A stretch of DNA of 8,009 bases. Source: Pseudorhodoplanes sp. (GTDB lineage Bacteria > Pseudomonadota > Alphaproteobacteria > Rhizobiales > Xanthobacteraceae). Below are positions 1 through 6,322 of this stretch, piece by piece. The notes under the pieces were generated by a model. It was not told the DNA's origin. It did no database searches and was given only the letters and a program-made list of their open reading frames with translations. The translations under genes and the position numbers were made by a program. The DNA is taken from positions 1 to 8,009 of the forward strand of contig WBUW01000118.1 of NCBI GenBank assembly GCA_008933495.1, given 5' to 3'. Position 1 is the stretch's first letter. Each line of letters starts with the position of its first letter.

Positions 1-414
1 GACATCATGCACATCGATCAGACCTATCGTCGCGCCTACAACATCGAGCCTAACATGTGCTGGGAGTGCTACTCCTGCGTCAAGGCTTGTCCGCAGAATG
101 CGATCGATGTGCGCGGATACGCAGATTTCGCCCCGCTCGGTCACAGCGTTCGCGTCATCCGCGACGAAGAGAAAGGCACGATCGCCTGGAAGATCAAATA
201 CCGGAACGGCATGGAAAAGAATTTTCTGTCGCCGATCACCACCAAGCCGTGGGGGCAGGCAATCCCTCAGCTCGCGAATATTCCCGGGCCCAGCAAGGAA
301 ATGCGCGACAGTCAGCTGCTTTACAACGAGCCAAAGTGGATCCGCATGGATGACGGCGGTTTGCATACGCTTCAGTCCGCCGGTCTCAAGCTGAAGAAAG
401 GCGTGTATTACTGA
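1..414 (+). CDS. aprB: Adenylylsulfate (APS) reductase beta subunit, 3' part (5' end outside window)
   Basis: AprB is the iron-sulfur subunit of dissimilatory APS reductase. It carries electrons between the FAD of AprA and a membrane partner. The frame is open from base 1, so the true start lies upstream: the visible Asp-Ile-Met is internal, and the cysteines of the first [4Fe-4S] cluster are missing from view. The second cluster motif is complete, with visible residues C20, C23, C26 and C30 followed by Pro (CWECYSCVKACP), then the family stretch VRGYADFAPLG. The remainder matches the extended AprB C-terminal tail, which in known structures wraps around AprA. The stop TGA overlaps the A of the aprA start, giving translational coupling. 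From the family members I recall, roughly 30 residues are missing. In a sulfur oxidiser the enzyme is expected to run from sulfite to APS. Confidence 0.96.
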   Translation, partial: DIMHIDQTYRRAYNIEPNMCWECYSCVKACPQNAIDVRGYADFAPLGHSVRVIRDEEKGTIAWKIKYRNGMEKNFLSPITTKPWGQAIPQLANIPGPSKEMRDSQLLYNEPKWIRMDDGGLHTLQSAGLKLKKGVYY

Positions 415-2282
415 TGGCTTACAAAACGATCGTCGAAGACAACATCGACATTCTGGTCGTCGGCGCAGGCCTTGGCGGCACCGGCGCCGCCTGGGAGGCC
501 AGATTCTGGGGGCAGGACAAGAAGATTGTCATCGCCGAGAAAGCGAATATCGATCGCTCCGGCGCGGTCGCCCAGGGTCTGTACGCCATCAACTGCTACA
601 TGGGCACCCGCTGGGGCGAAAACAAACCCGAGGACCATGTCCGCTATGCCCGTATCGACCTAATGGGACTGGTGCGCGAAGACCTGCTGTTCGACATGGC
701 CCGCCACGTCGACTCCACGGTGCACCAGTTCGAGGAGTGGGGTCTGCCCATCATGAAGGACCCGAAAACCGGGCGCTATCTGCGTGAGGGGCGATGGCAG
801 ATCATGATTCACGGCGAGTCCTACAAGCCCATCGTGGCCGAGGCCGCCAAGAAATCCGCGGACAAGATATTCAATCGGATTTGCGTCACCCACCTGCTGA
901 TGGATGACAGCAAGGAGAACCGGGTCGCCGGCGCCGTCGGCTTCAACGTCCGCACAGGCAACTATCACGTCTTCAAGTCCAAGACCGTGATCTGCGGCGC
1001 GGGCGGGGCTTCCAATATCTTCAAGCCACGTTCGGTGGGCGAAGGTTCCGGCCGCACCTGGTATGCGCCCTGGTCGTCGGCGTCTGCCTATGGGCTCATG
1101 ATCAACGCCGGCGCCAAGATGACGCAGATGGAAAACCGCATCGTGCTGGCGCGTTTCAAGGACGGTTACGGCCCGGTCGGCGCTTACTTCCTGCACCTGA
1201 AGACCTACACGCAAAATGCTCTGGGCGAAGAGTACGAATCCAAATGGTTTCCTGAGCTTCAGAAAATGGTCGGAAAGGAATATCTGGATCCGGAAGTTTC
1301 GCACCTGACCCACAGGCCGATCCCGACCTGTCTGCGCAACCATTGCATCATCAACGAAGTGAATGCCGGCCGCGGACCCATTCACATGGTGACCATGAAG
1401 GCGTTCCAGGATCCGCATCTGGAAGAGGTCGGCTGGGAGAACTTTCTCGGCATGACCATCGGTCAGGCGGTCCTGTGGGCTGCAACGGACGTGGACCCCA
1501 AGAACGAGAATCCGGAGCTGACGACGTCCGAGCCCTATGTCATGGGCTCGCATGCGACCTGCTCGGGCGCCTGGTGCTCAGGTCCGGAGGACGTTTCTCC
1601 GCCCGAGTATTTCTGGGGCTATAATCGCATGACGACGATCGAAGGCCTTTTCGGCGCCGGTGACGCAGTCGGCGGCACGCCGCACGCCTTCTCATCCGGC
1701 TCGTTCACCGAGGGCCGTCTCGCAGCGAAGGCCGCCTGCAAATACATCGATGACGGGAAGGCCGAAGGCATTGTCGTCTCCGAAGAGCAGATCAATCGCC
1801 GCAAGAAGGAGATCTACAGGCCGCTGGAGCATTACAAGGTCTACCGCAATGAGATCGTGGCGGGCGATGTCAACCCGCACTACATCAATCCCAAGCAGGG
1901 CCTGGATCGTCTGCAGAAGCTGATGGACGAATATTGCGGCGGGGTGACGGTCAGCTACATGACCAACGAGAACCTCCTGAATATCGGCCTCAAGAAGCTC
2001 AAGATCATGGAGGAAGACCTTGAGAATCTGGCCGCAAAGGATATTCACGAATTGCTGCGTGCGTGGGAGCTCAAGCATCGGCATCGCGCCGCAGAGTGCG
2101 TGACGCAGCACACCCTGTTCCGCAAGGAGACGCGCTGGCCGGGCTATTATTACCGCGGCGATGCCATGAAAGTGGACGATGCAAACTGGCACGTGCTGAC
2201 GGTTTCGCGTCGCGATCCGAACAGCGGCGAATACACCATGGAGAAGGCGCCCTGTTATCATCTGGTCGGCGCCGACGAGTAA
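414..2282 (+). CDS. aprA: Adenylylsulfate (APS) reductase alpha subunit
   Basis: This is the FAD-containing catalytic subunit, which interconverts sulfite plus AMP and APS in the cytoplasm. The 622-aa length is near normal for AprA. The N-terminal dinucleotide-binding loop GAGLGG is at residues 17-22, and the fumarate-reductase-like segment RSGAVAQGLYAINCY follows near 48-62. From remembered Archaeoglobus AprA numbering (W234, R265, H398), the substrate residues correspond to W216, R247 (in RFKDGYGPVGA) and H380 (in GSHATCSG). All three spacings agree, which argues for an active enzyme. The C-terminal region (YYYRGDAMKVDDANWHVLTVSRRD) is also typical. The ATG shares its A with the aprB stop, and AAGAAAGG lies about 12 bases upstream. 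No aprM or qmo membrane partner is visible. The direction of reaction is inferred from the TusA, YeeE and DsrC neighbours. Confidence 0.97.
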   Translation: MAYKTIVEDNIDILVVGAGLGGTGAAWEARFWGQDKKIVIAEKANIDRSGAVAQGLYAINCYMGTRWGENKPEDHVRYARIDLMGLVREDLLFDMARHVDSTVHQFEEWGLPIMKDPKTGRYLREGRWQIMIHGESYKPIVAEAAKKSADKIFNRICVTHLLMDDSKENRVAGAVGFNVRTGNYHVFKSKTVICGAGGASNIFKPRSVGEGSGRTWYAPWSSASAYGLMINAGAKMTQMENRIVLARFKDGYGPVGAYFLHLKTYTQNALGEEYESKWFPELQKMVGKEYLDPEVSHLTHRPIPTCLRNHCIINEVNAGRGPIHMVTMKAFQDPHLEEVGWENFLGMTIGQAVLWAATDVDPKNENPELTTSEPYVMGSHATCSGAWCSGPEDVSPPEYFWGYNRMTTIEGLFGAGDAVGGTPHAFSSGSFTEGRLAAKAACKYIDDGKAEGIVVSEEQINRRKKEIYRPLEHYKVYRNEIVAGDVNPHYINPKQGLDRLQKLMDEYCGGVTVSYMTNENLLNIGLKKLKIMEEDLENLAAKDIHELLRAWELKHRHRAAECVTQHTLFRKETRWPGYYYRGDAMKVDDANWHVLTVSRRDPNSGEYTMEKAPCYHLVGADE

Positions 2283-2289
2283 CCAGATT

Positions 2290-2324
2290 CCCGGGCGGAC
2301 GCTCGCGTTGAACGTCTGCCTGGG
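2290..2324 (+). other. Intercistronic RNA hairpin after aprA
   Basis: A 12-bp stem (CCCGGGCGGACG paired with CGTCTGCCTGGG, two G-U pairs) closes an 11-base loop. It lies 7 bases after the aprA stop and ends 15 bases before the next start. No T-tract follows, so it does not look like a full Rho-independent terminator. The G-U pairs favour a role in RNA on the + strand. A likely job is to protect the aprBA transcript 3' end or lower expression of the genes downstream. Confidence 0.6.
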
Positions 2325-2339
2325 CGCAAGAGAACCGGC

Positions 2340-2759
2340 ATGTCGCTCGTTGATCTTATTCAGAAGAACTCTGCAATGCTGGTCTCTTCGAGCCACAGAG
2401 AACCGCGCGTGAACATTATTGAAAAGACCGATGAGGAGATAAAGGCCATCGCCAATCCCCTGTGGCGCGACCTCGTGAAGAATTCCAACGAGGGCAAGTA
2501 TGGAGAATTCGTCAGGAATTTCTCCAGCGCGTTCGCGCTAGCCATGGATCAAGTTCAGGTTGGCCATCAGTTCGCAAGAAGCGAACTGGCCCGCAATCTC
2601 TCCGAGGACGCAGACTTTCTCGGCACGATCCGCCGGGGCGAACACGTGACGGTGCTTTACCGGCAACGGAGCACCAAGAAAGAGGGAGAATGGCTCGGCC
2701 GGCTTGTCCTCGGTTACGAAGACGGGAAGATCAAGATTTTCGGTGCATCCATCTTCTGA
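2340..2759 (+). CDS. Unrecognised 139-aa protein downstream of aprBA, possibly NTF2-like
   Basis: I do not recognise this family with confidence. The protein is soluble, with no signal peptide or membrane span. A helical, charged N-terminal half (IIEKTDEEIKAIANPLWRDL, near 25-44) precedes a C-terminal half that reads as beta strands (HVTVLYRQRS, then GEWLGRLVLGYEDGKIKIFGASIF). Helices followed by a curved sheet ending in 'dGKIkifga' resemble small NTF2-like or DUF4440-type cone folds; this is a guess from sequence style. There are no cysteines and no obvious catalytic motif. The ATG has AAGAGAA upstream. An in-frame GTG at 2409 (residue 24) has a similar AGAGAACCG upstream and could be the true start, removing a poorly structured Ser-rich leader. 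Its place between aprA and an FKBP gene on the same strand suggests co-transcription and an APS-reductase-related role. Confidence 0.75.
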   Translation: MSLVDLIQKNSAMLVSSSHREPRVNIIEKTDEEIKAIANPLWRDLVKNSNEGKYGEFVRNFSSAFALAMDQVQVGHQFARSELARNLSEDADFLGTIRRGEHVTVLYRQRSTKKEGEWLGRLVLGYEDGKIKIFGASIF

Positions 2760-2779
2760 GCGAGCGCTTCGAATCCGGC

Positions 2780-3289
2780 ATGAGTGACACCATCCAGAAC
2801 GGAAAGTTCGTCGAACTCACCTACAAGGTGATCGACAGGAAATATGGGCATGTCCTCACCGCGGTCGAGTTTCCGCTGGGTTATATCCATGGGCACAACG
2901 AAATCCTGGCGCCATCCGTCCATATGCAGCTGGAGGGCAAGTCCGCGGGCGATGTCATCGAGGTGCCGATCGACGGCAATCAGATTTTCGGCATGCGAGA
3001 CGAATCGCTGGTCTTCACCGATCGTATCGAGAATGTTCCCGAGGAATATCGGCAGGTTGGCACCTCCATCCTCATGGAAAACGACAGGGGCGAGACCCGC
3101 AGCTTTCTCGTGACGCAGGTGGACGATGAAACGTTGACCGTCGACGGCAACAATCCGCTTTGCGGCAGGGAGGTCGTTTTCAAGCTCGAAGTCCTGACCG
3201 TGCGCGAGGCGACCGACGAAGAGATGCAGGCGGGCGGAGCGATCGGCGCGCAAGCGGCTATCGATCCTTCGCTCATGCGGCCTGTTTGA
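2780..3289 (+). CDS. FKBP-type peptidyl-prolyl cis-trans isomerase, SlyD-like
   Basis: The 169-aa cytoplasmic protein has the SlyD arrangement. A split FKBP domain begins GKFVELTYKVIDR (near 8-20) and continues with PLGYIHGHNEIL (near 32-43) and LEGKSAGDVIEV. An insert-in-flap domain spans about 65-120, and FKBP returns with VDGNNPLCGREVVFKLEVLTVREAT. SlyD proteins combine prolyl isomerase and chaperone activity through the flap insert and often bind metals, but the His/Cys-rich C-terminal tail of E. coli SlyD is absent; the tail here is Ala/Gly-rich. The chosen ATG lies 20 bases after the preceding stop with only weak Shine-Dalgarno character, so coupled translation is likely. A long upstream extension of the open frame overlaps the preceding gene and is not believed. 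In this position it may help fold AprBA or a partner. Confidence 0.88.
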   Translation: MSDTIQNGKFVELTYKVIDRKYGHVLTAVEFPLGYIHGHNEILAPSVHMQLEGKSAGDVIEVPIDGNQIFGMRDESLVFTDRIENVPEEYRQVGTSILMENDRGETRSFLVTQVDDETLTVDGNNPLCGREVVFKLEVLTVREATDEEMQAGGAIGAQAAIDPSLMRPV

Positions 3290-3322
3290 ATGGCAATCCC
3301 GAATCCGAGCAAAAGGTGACCT

Positions 3323-3484
3323 ATGAGCAGTGAGCAAAAGCCAATCACCAAAGTTCCTGACGGCCATGCGCGCTATGTTACGACGCGCCAGAAACCGGCA
3401 ACCGAGAAGGGGTTCGTTGGTTACGAAACCATCTGGGAACCGTTCCAGAAGGAAGTCGAATACAAGACTCCCAAACGGCCGTAG
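3323..3484 (+). CDS. Small unrecognised 53-aa protein at the end of the apr block
   Basis: A short open frame starts at ATG 3323, with AAAAGGTGA ending three bases upstream, the best ribosome binding site in this block. It lies 33 bases after the FKBP stop. The product begins MSSEQKPITKVPDGHARYVT and ends VEYKTPKRP. It is hydrophilic and Lys/Glu/Pro-rich, with the aromatic stretch GFVGYETIWEPF in the middle. There are no cysteines, membrane span or signal peptide. Codon use resembles the neighbours. Overlapping open frames on both strands here look like shadows. I do not recognise the family. The spacing, binding site and strand suggest a real small protein translated with the apr accessory genes, perhaps a docking or assembly partner; the function is unknown. 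Confidence 0.68.
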   Translation: MSSEQKPITKVPDGHARYVTTRQKPATEKGFVGYETIWEPFQKEVEYKTPKRP

Positions 3485-3565
3485 GCGTCAAGCCGCAGCG
3501 CAGATAAGCGCAAATCGCGCGGCGAAGCTCCGCGTGAGCAAGCCTGCGACAAGCAGAGCAGGCGG

Positions 3566-4330
3566 ATGGCCGGCATCATGATCATTGCGCAAATCTCTGA
3601 CACGCATATTGCTCTGGATGTGCCGGACGCCGACCGCAGAATGCAGGATTTCGCGCGCGCAATCGCCGATATCAACATGCTCGACCCGCTGCCCGATGTG
3701 ATCGTCCATACCGGCGATATCGTTCATAACGGACGAGCGGATGAATACGCACAGGCAGCCGCCATTCTTTCACGCGCGCGCGCGCCTGTTTACGTCCTGG
3801 CCGGCAACAAGGATCGAAGGGACAATTTGCGGGCCGCCTTTGGAGCTTCGGGATATCTTTCGAACCAATCGGACTTCATCGATTACGCGATCGAAAGCTA
3901 TCCCGTGAGATTGATCGCGCTCGATACCCTCGACACCGAGAGCAACAAGGGCGCCTTCTGCGCCGAACGAACCCGGCGCCTGATCGCCATGATCGACGCC
4001 GAGCTCACAAAGCCGATTGCCGTTTTCACGCATCACCCGCCATTTGAAGTCACGGTCGGGCCAGACTCGATAAATTTCGCAACGTCGGATGCCATGTGCG
4101 CGCTTGCCCGGGCGATCCAGCATTCCGGCCGCGTTATCGCGGTGTTCAGCGGTCATGTTCACCGTGCCACCGCGGGACACATAGGTACGATCCCGGCCAT
4201 CGTGGCACCATGCATCGCGACCGGTTTGCGCAAGGGTGCGTATCCCGAGGCGGTAAAGTCGCGCCCGGTTTATTATCTGCACCGGTTCGATCCGGTTTGG
4301 GGCTTCGCGACCGAGTCGCGGGTCGTATGA
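3566..4330 (+). CDS. Calcineurin-like metallophosphoesterase (class III cyclic-nucleotide phosphodiesterase / GpdQ-like)
   Basis: This 254-aa cytoplasmic protein shows the binuclear-metal phosphoesterase motifs in order: SDTH (D12, H14), TGD (D51), GNKD (N81), THHPPF (H156, H157) and GHVH (H197, H199). Order and spacing resemble the CpdA/Rv0805/GpdQ group, which cleaves cyclic nucleotides or phosphodiesters. The substrate cannot be read from sequence. Residue 82 is Lys, where the family usually has the catalytic His of GNHD; the metal ligand Asn is kept. ATG 3578 (MIIAQISDTHI) is an equally plausible start, because family members often begin just before this strand and a GGATGG lies upstream; ATG 3566 follows GCAGGCGG. 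It stands 81 bases after the small-protein gene without a clear promoter, so it may be read through from the apr block. A direct sulfur role is not evident. Confidence 0.9.
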   Translation: MAGIMIIAQISDTHIALDVPDADRRMQDFARAIADINMLDPLPDVIVHTGDIVHNGRADEYAQAAAILSRARAPVYVLAGNKDRRDNLRAAFGASGYLSNQSDFIDYAIESYPVRLIALDTLDTESNKGAFCAERTRRLIAMIDAELTKPIAVFTHHPPFEVTVGPDSINFATSDAMCALARAIQHSGRVIAVFSGHVHRATAGHIGTIPAIVAPCIATGLRKGAYPEAVKSRPVYYLHRFDPVWGFATESRVV

Positions 4331-4389
4331 AACGCGACCAAAGCCGCCGCGCCGCGGACGACGTGCGTTTCGAGAACCGCCGCGGCCGG

Positions 4390-5493
4390 TCAGCCGCGCG
4401 CGAAAACCGCACGGATTGCGTCGCCGAATGAACCTTCTTCGAGATACTTGATGCCGAGATAACCGCCGCCGAGAATCGACAGCCACGCAATCAGACTGCC
4501 GAGCGAGAGGGTGGACATGCCGGTGATGCCCTGGCCGATCGTGCAGCCAAGGGCCAGAACGCCGCCGGCCCCCATCAATGCCGCACCGTAAAGATGCCGC
4601 ACGAGGTCATTGCGATCGGCAAAGCTCTCGATGTGAAAGGCTCCCGTCAATGAAGCCACCAGAAAACTGCCGGCGACCACTCCGCCGACCGTGCCGATCC
4701 CGAAATTGACGGTCGAACCGGTAAAGGTCATCAGATATTGCAGACTCTCGGCAATGGGCGAAACGAACGTCACCGAAGCAAGCGGTACCGGATTAAAATC
4801 GTCAGCGGCCAGAACGCCGGTCACGAGCCAGCCGGCCACAGAGCAGGCGCCGATCAGTATCCCGGCAATGATGTTTACGGGGCTGCGACGGAAATCCCTA
4901 TCCCGGAAGCAGTATAGAAGCAGCGCAAACGCCACGATGGCCGCCACGGCGATACGCGCGGTCCCGGAATTGAGGCCAACCGCCATCCCAGCCAGCTCGC
5001 CGATATTCTGGCTCTGGAGCCCGCGCGCTTTGAGATCGATGTTGGTGGCGTCTTCAAGCTGAACGCGAAAGAGCGCGATCAGTCCGCGCAAGGTCGTATA
5101 GGCAACGATGCCGAGCACGGTCGTCACGATCAGGGACTTCAGGTTGCCGCCACCGAGACGGATCAGGGTCTTGCCGGCACACCCGCCGGCCTGGGTCATG
5201 CCGAAACCGAACATGAGACCGCCAATGATGGCGCCCAACCAACCGAGCGTGCCCGAGAGATAGATCGACTTGTCGACATCGAGGACGCCGGCGAAGTGCA
5301 ACGCCTGCGTGCCCATGATGGCGACGGCGATCGCAAGGATCCAAGCGCGGAATCGCCGCCCGTCGCCCATCAGGACAAAGTCCGAAATTGCGCCCATCGC
5401 GCAAAAATTCGTACGCTGCGCCACGGCTCCGAACGCAAGGCCGGTCAGGAAACCGCCGATTCCTGCAATGGTGCTGGGCGCGAGCTCGTTCAT
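4390..5493 (-). CDS. tsuA: YeeE/YedE-family sulfur transporter (TsuA-type thiosulfate uptake)
   Basis: A 367-aa inner-membrane protein made of many short hydrophobic helices. Its length fits the single-chain TsuA/YeeE form rather than the half-size PmpA/PmpB pair. Family cysteine motifs are present: TNFCAMG (C31), GGCAGK (C105), GACSVAG (C217) and GCTIGQG (C317). In the characterised YeeE, cysteines in such loops line the thiosulfate path. Repeated Gly-rich segments around C105 and C317 reflect the internal repeat. tusA lies directly upstream on the same strand, the usual partnership for receiving imported sulfur. A separate promoter and dyad sit in the 102-base gap, so expression may be controlled independently of tusA. 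The start ATG has only weak Shine-Dalgarno sequence. Substrate choice (thiosulfate or another sulfur species) and the symbol are assigned by family. Confidence 0.93.
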   Translation of the reverse strand: MNELAPSTIAGIGGFLTGLAFGAVAQRTNFCAMGAISDFVLMGDGRRFRAWILAIAVAIMGTQALHFAGVLDVDKSIYLSGTLGWLGAIIGGLMFGFGMTQAGGCAGKTLIRLGGGNLKSLIVTTVLGIVAYTTLRGLIALFRVQLEDATNIDLKARGLQSQNIGELAGMAVGLNSGTARIAVAAIVAFALLLYCFRDRDFRRSPVNIIAGILIGACSVAGWLVTGVLAADDFNPVPLASVTFVSPIAESLQYLMTFTGSTVNFGIGTVGGVVAGSFLVASLTGAFHIESFADRNDLVRHLYGAALMGAGGVLALGCTIGQGITGMSTLSLGSLIAWLSILGGGYLGIKYLEEGSFGDAIRAVFARG

Positions 5494-5524
5494 TTGCAGA
5501 TGCCAGGCTATAAAGCCGCCCTGG

Positions 5525-5540
5525 TACTATACATATAGTA
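5525..5540. promoter_or_regulatory. Perfect 16-bp AT-rich dyad, likely operator of the YeeE gene
   Basis: TACTATA-CA-TATAGTA is a perfect inverted repeat with 7-base arms. It overlaps the transcription start predicted from the promoter just upstream and lies 31 bases before the yeeE ATG. Short AT-rich dyads of this kind are typical of ArsR/SmtB-type sites, a family that includes the BigR/SqrR sulfide or persulfide sensors. Assignment to that family is inference; no regulator gene is in the window. Confidence 0.55.
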
Positions 5541-5543
5541 TTT

Positions 5544-5572
5544 TTTATATACGTCGGCGGCGGCAACTTCAA
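5544..5572 (-). promoter_or_regulatory. Sigma70-like promoter for the YeeE gene
   Basis: On the minus strand, TTGAAG (5572-5567) and TATAAA (5549-5544) are separated by exactly 17 bases, a good match to a housekeeping promoter. It lies just after the tusA stop and points at yeeE. The start of transcription would fall near 5537, inside the 16-bp dyad. Confidence 0.55.
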
Positions 5573-5595
5573 TACAGCCGCAACGATGCTCCGGC

Positions 5596-5832
5596 CTATT
5601 TGAGGCGTTTGATCACGAACCGGTAGACATCCCCGTCCTGCGAGGATTCGGCCAATTCGTTGCCTGTGGTTCGACAGAAGCCATCGAAATCGGCTACCGA
5701 GCCCGGATCGGTGGCAAGAATTTCAAGCGTACCGCCGACCGCGACATCCTTGAGCGCCTTCTTCGCCTTCAGGATCGGTAGCGGGCAATTCAGACCTTTT
5801 GCATCGAGCGTCACATTGGCCATTGGCGTCAT
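5596..5832 (-). CDS. tusA: TusA-family sulfur carrier protein
   Basis: TusA proteins hold sulfane sulfur as a persulfide on one cysteine and pass it between partners such as rhodaneses, DsrE-type proteins and DsrC. The 78-aa product has the diagnostic motif GLNCPLPILKAKKAL, with active C16 in CPxP, and the later segment DPGSVADFDGFCRTTGNEL (C53). I chose ATG 5832 because GGAAGG sits 7 bases upstream. This gives normal family length. ATG 5823 (75 aa) is the close alternative. An ATG at 5913 would add 27 residues of unrelated sequence without a ribosome binding site. The gene lies upstream of yeeE on the same strand, a pairing also described for TsuA with TsuB, a TusA-like protein. It may therefore receive imported sulfur, or serve a cytoplasmic relay feeding the Dsr pathway. 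Confidence 0.94.
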   Translation of the reverse strand: MTPMANVTLDAKGLNCPLPILKAKKALKDVAVGGTLEILATDPGSVADFDGFCRTTGNELAESSQDGDVYRFVIKRLK

Positions 5833-5839
5833 CCAGGTG

Positions 5840-5845
5840 CCTTCC
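5840..5845 (-). promoter_or_regulatory. Ribosome binding site that decides the tusA start
   Basis: GGAAGG on the minus strand lies 7 bases before ATG 5832. It supports the 78-aa form over the longer open frame beginning at 5913. Confidence 0.6.
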
Positions 5846-6090
5846 GAAAGTTGCGAACTGTTACGATTAAGGTGGTCCGGCGTAAGTTTCAGCTTGAGCG
5901 TTTGTTCCGCCAAATCTTCGGCGGCGCAGGCGGTCGATCACCAAGGACGGCGGCGTAAGCAGGCTCGATCGAACAGGTCCTTCGCCATTGGCCCTAAGAC
6001 AATCTCATGTCAGCCGCTCACGCAGCATTGCGGTCAGCGCAGCCGTTTTCCCGGCAACGCTCCCCGGGCTGGCGGGCGCAAACGCTCCGC

Positions 6091-6107
6091 CGTCGCAACA
6101 TGCGACG
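6091..6107. promoter_or_regulatory. Perfect 17-bp GC-rich dyad, operator-like
   Basis: CGTCGCA-ACA-TGCGACG is a perfect inverted repeat with 7-base arms. It stands 3 bases before a plus-strand -35-like hexamer. No T-tract follows, so an operator reads better than a terminator. The binding protein is unknown. Confidence 0.45.
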
Positions 6108-6110
6108 CCG

Positions 6111-6139
6111 TTCATATTGATAAAATTGAATGTTAGAAT
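6111..6139 (+). promoter_or_regulatory. Candidate plus-strand promoter
   Basis: TTCATA (6111-6116), 17 bases, then TAGAAT (6134-6139), in a locally AT-rich island. The -10 matches consensus at 5 of 6 bases and the -35 at 4 of 6. A transcript would start near 6146, giving DUF4202 a leader of about 300 bases, or producing a small RNA. It overlaps the minus-strand candidate at 6125-6153, and only one may be real. Confidence 0.3.
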
Positions 6140-6153
6140 GCGCGCAATGTCAA
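6125..6153 (-). promoter_or_regulatory. Candidate minus-strand promoter towards tusA
   Basis: On the minus strand, a perfect TTGACA (6153-6148) is followed after 17 bases by TTCAAT (6130-6125, 4 of 6 consensus bases). It would give tusA a leader of nearly 290 bases, which is long. I see no better promoter nearer to tusA. Confidence 0.3.
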
Positions 6154-6287
6154 TCAAAATGTCGTGTCCGCGGATTGAGCGTCACCATCCGCGCCGCGCC
6201 GCGCAATCCTCATCTTGCTGATTCGCAGTGTCGGCCGCCGGCATTTCCGGCGTGACCTTTCCGGTGCGGCCACGACCCGGCGCCACG

Positions 6288-6316
6288 TTGACAGAGAAGT
6301 ATGCAGGTGTTTGAAT
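6288..6316 (+). promoter_or_regulatory. Candidate promoter for the DUF4202-DsrC pair
   Basis: A perfect TTGACA (6288-6293), exactly 17 bases, then TTGAAT (6311-6316, 4 of 6 consensus bases). It lies about 130 bases before the DUF4202 start, on the same strand. It is the nearest good -35 to that gene, so I prefer it over the pair at 6111-6139. Confidence 0.45.
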
Positions 6317-6322
6317 TTACAT

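Noticed and set aside
2462..2779. Upstream extension of the FKBP frame to give a 275-aa protein
   Set aside because: The added part is Arg-rich nonsense overlapping the 139-aa gene; the FKBP domain begins right after ATG 2780.
3307..3340. GAGCAAAAG repeated 25 bases apart around the 53-aa gene start
   Set aside because: It is only 9 bases, one copy contributes to the ribosome binding site and the other is coding, so chance is the simplest explanation.
3773..3784. A (CG)6 run as possible Z-DNA or a phase-variable repeat
   Set aside because: It lies inside the phosphoesterase coding region, encodes ordinary Ser-Arg-Ala-Arg-Ala residues, and is short.
4381..4398. CGCGGC/GCCGCG hairpin at the convergent ends of the phosphoesterase and yeeE genes
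   Set aside because: The stem is only 6 bp, overlaps the yeeE stop and has no T-tract on either strand; it is expected by chance in such GC-rich sequence.
5525..5546. Dyad followed by TTTTTT on the plus strand as a Rho-independent terminator
   Set aside because: The stem is nearly all A-T with a 2-base loop, too weak for termination, and the closest plus-strand gene ends over 1 kb upstream; an operator explains it better.
5660..6221. Plus-strand open frames of 158 and 77 codons antisense to and beyond tusA
   Set aside because: Arg/Ser/Pro-rich shadow composition, no ribosome binding site and no motif; the first overlaps well-supported tusA.
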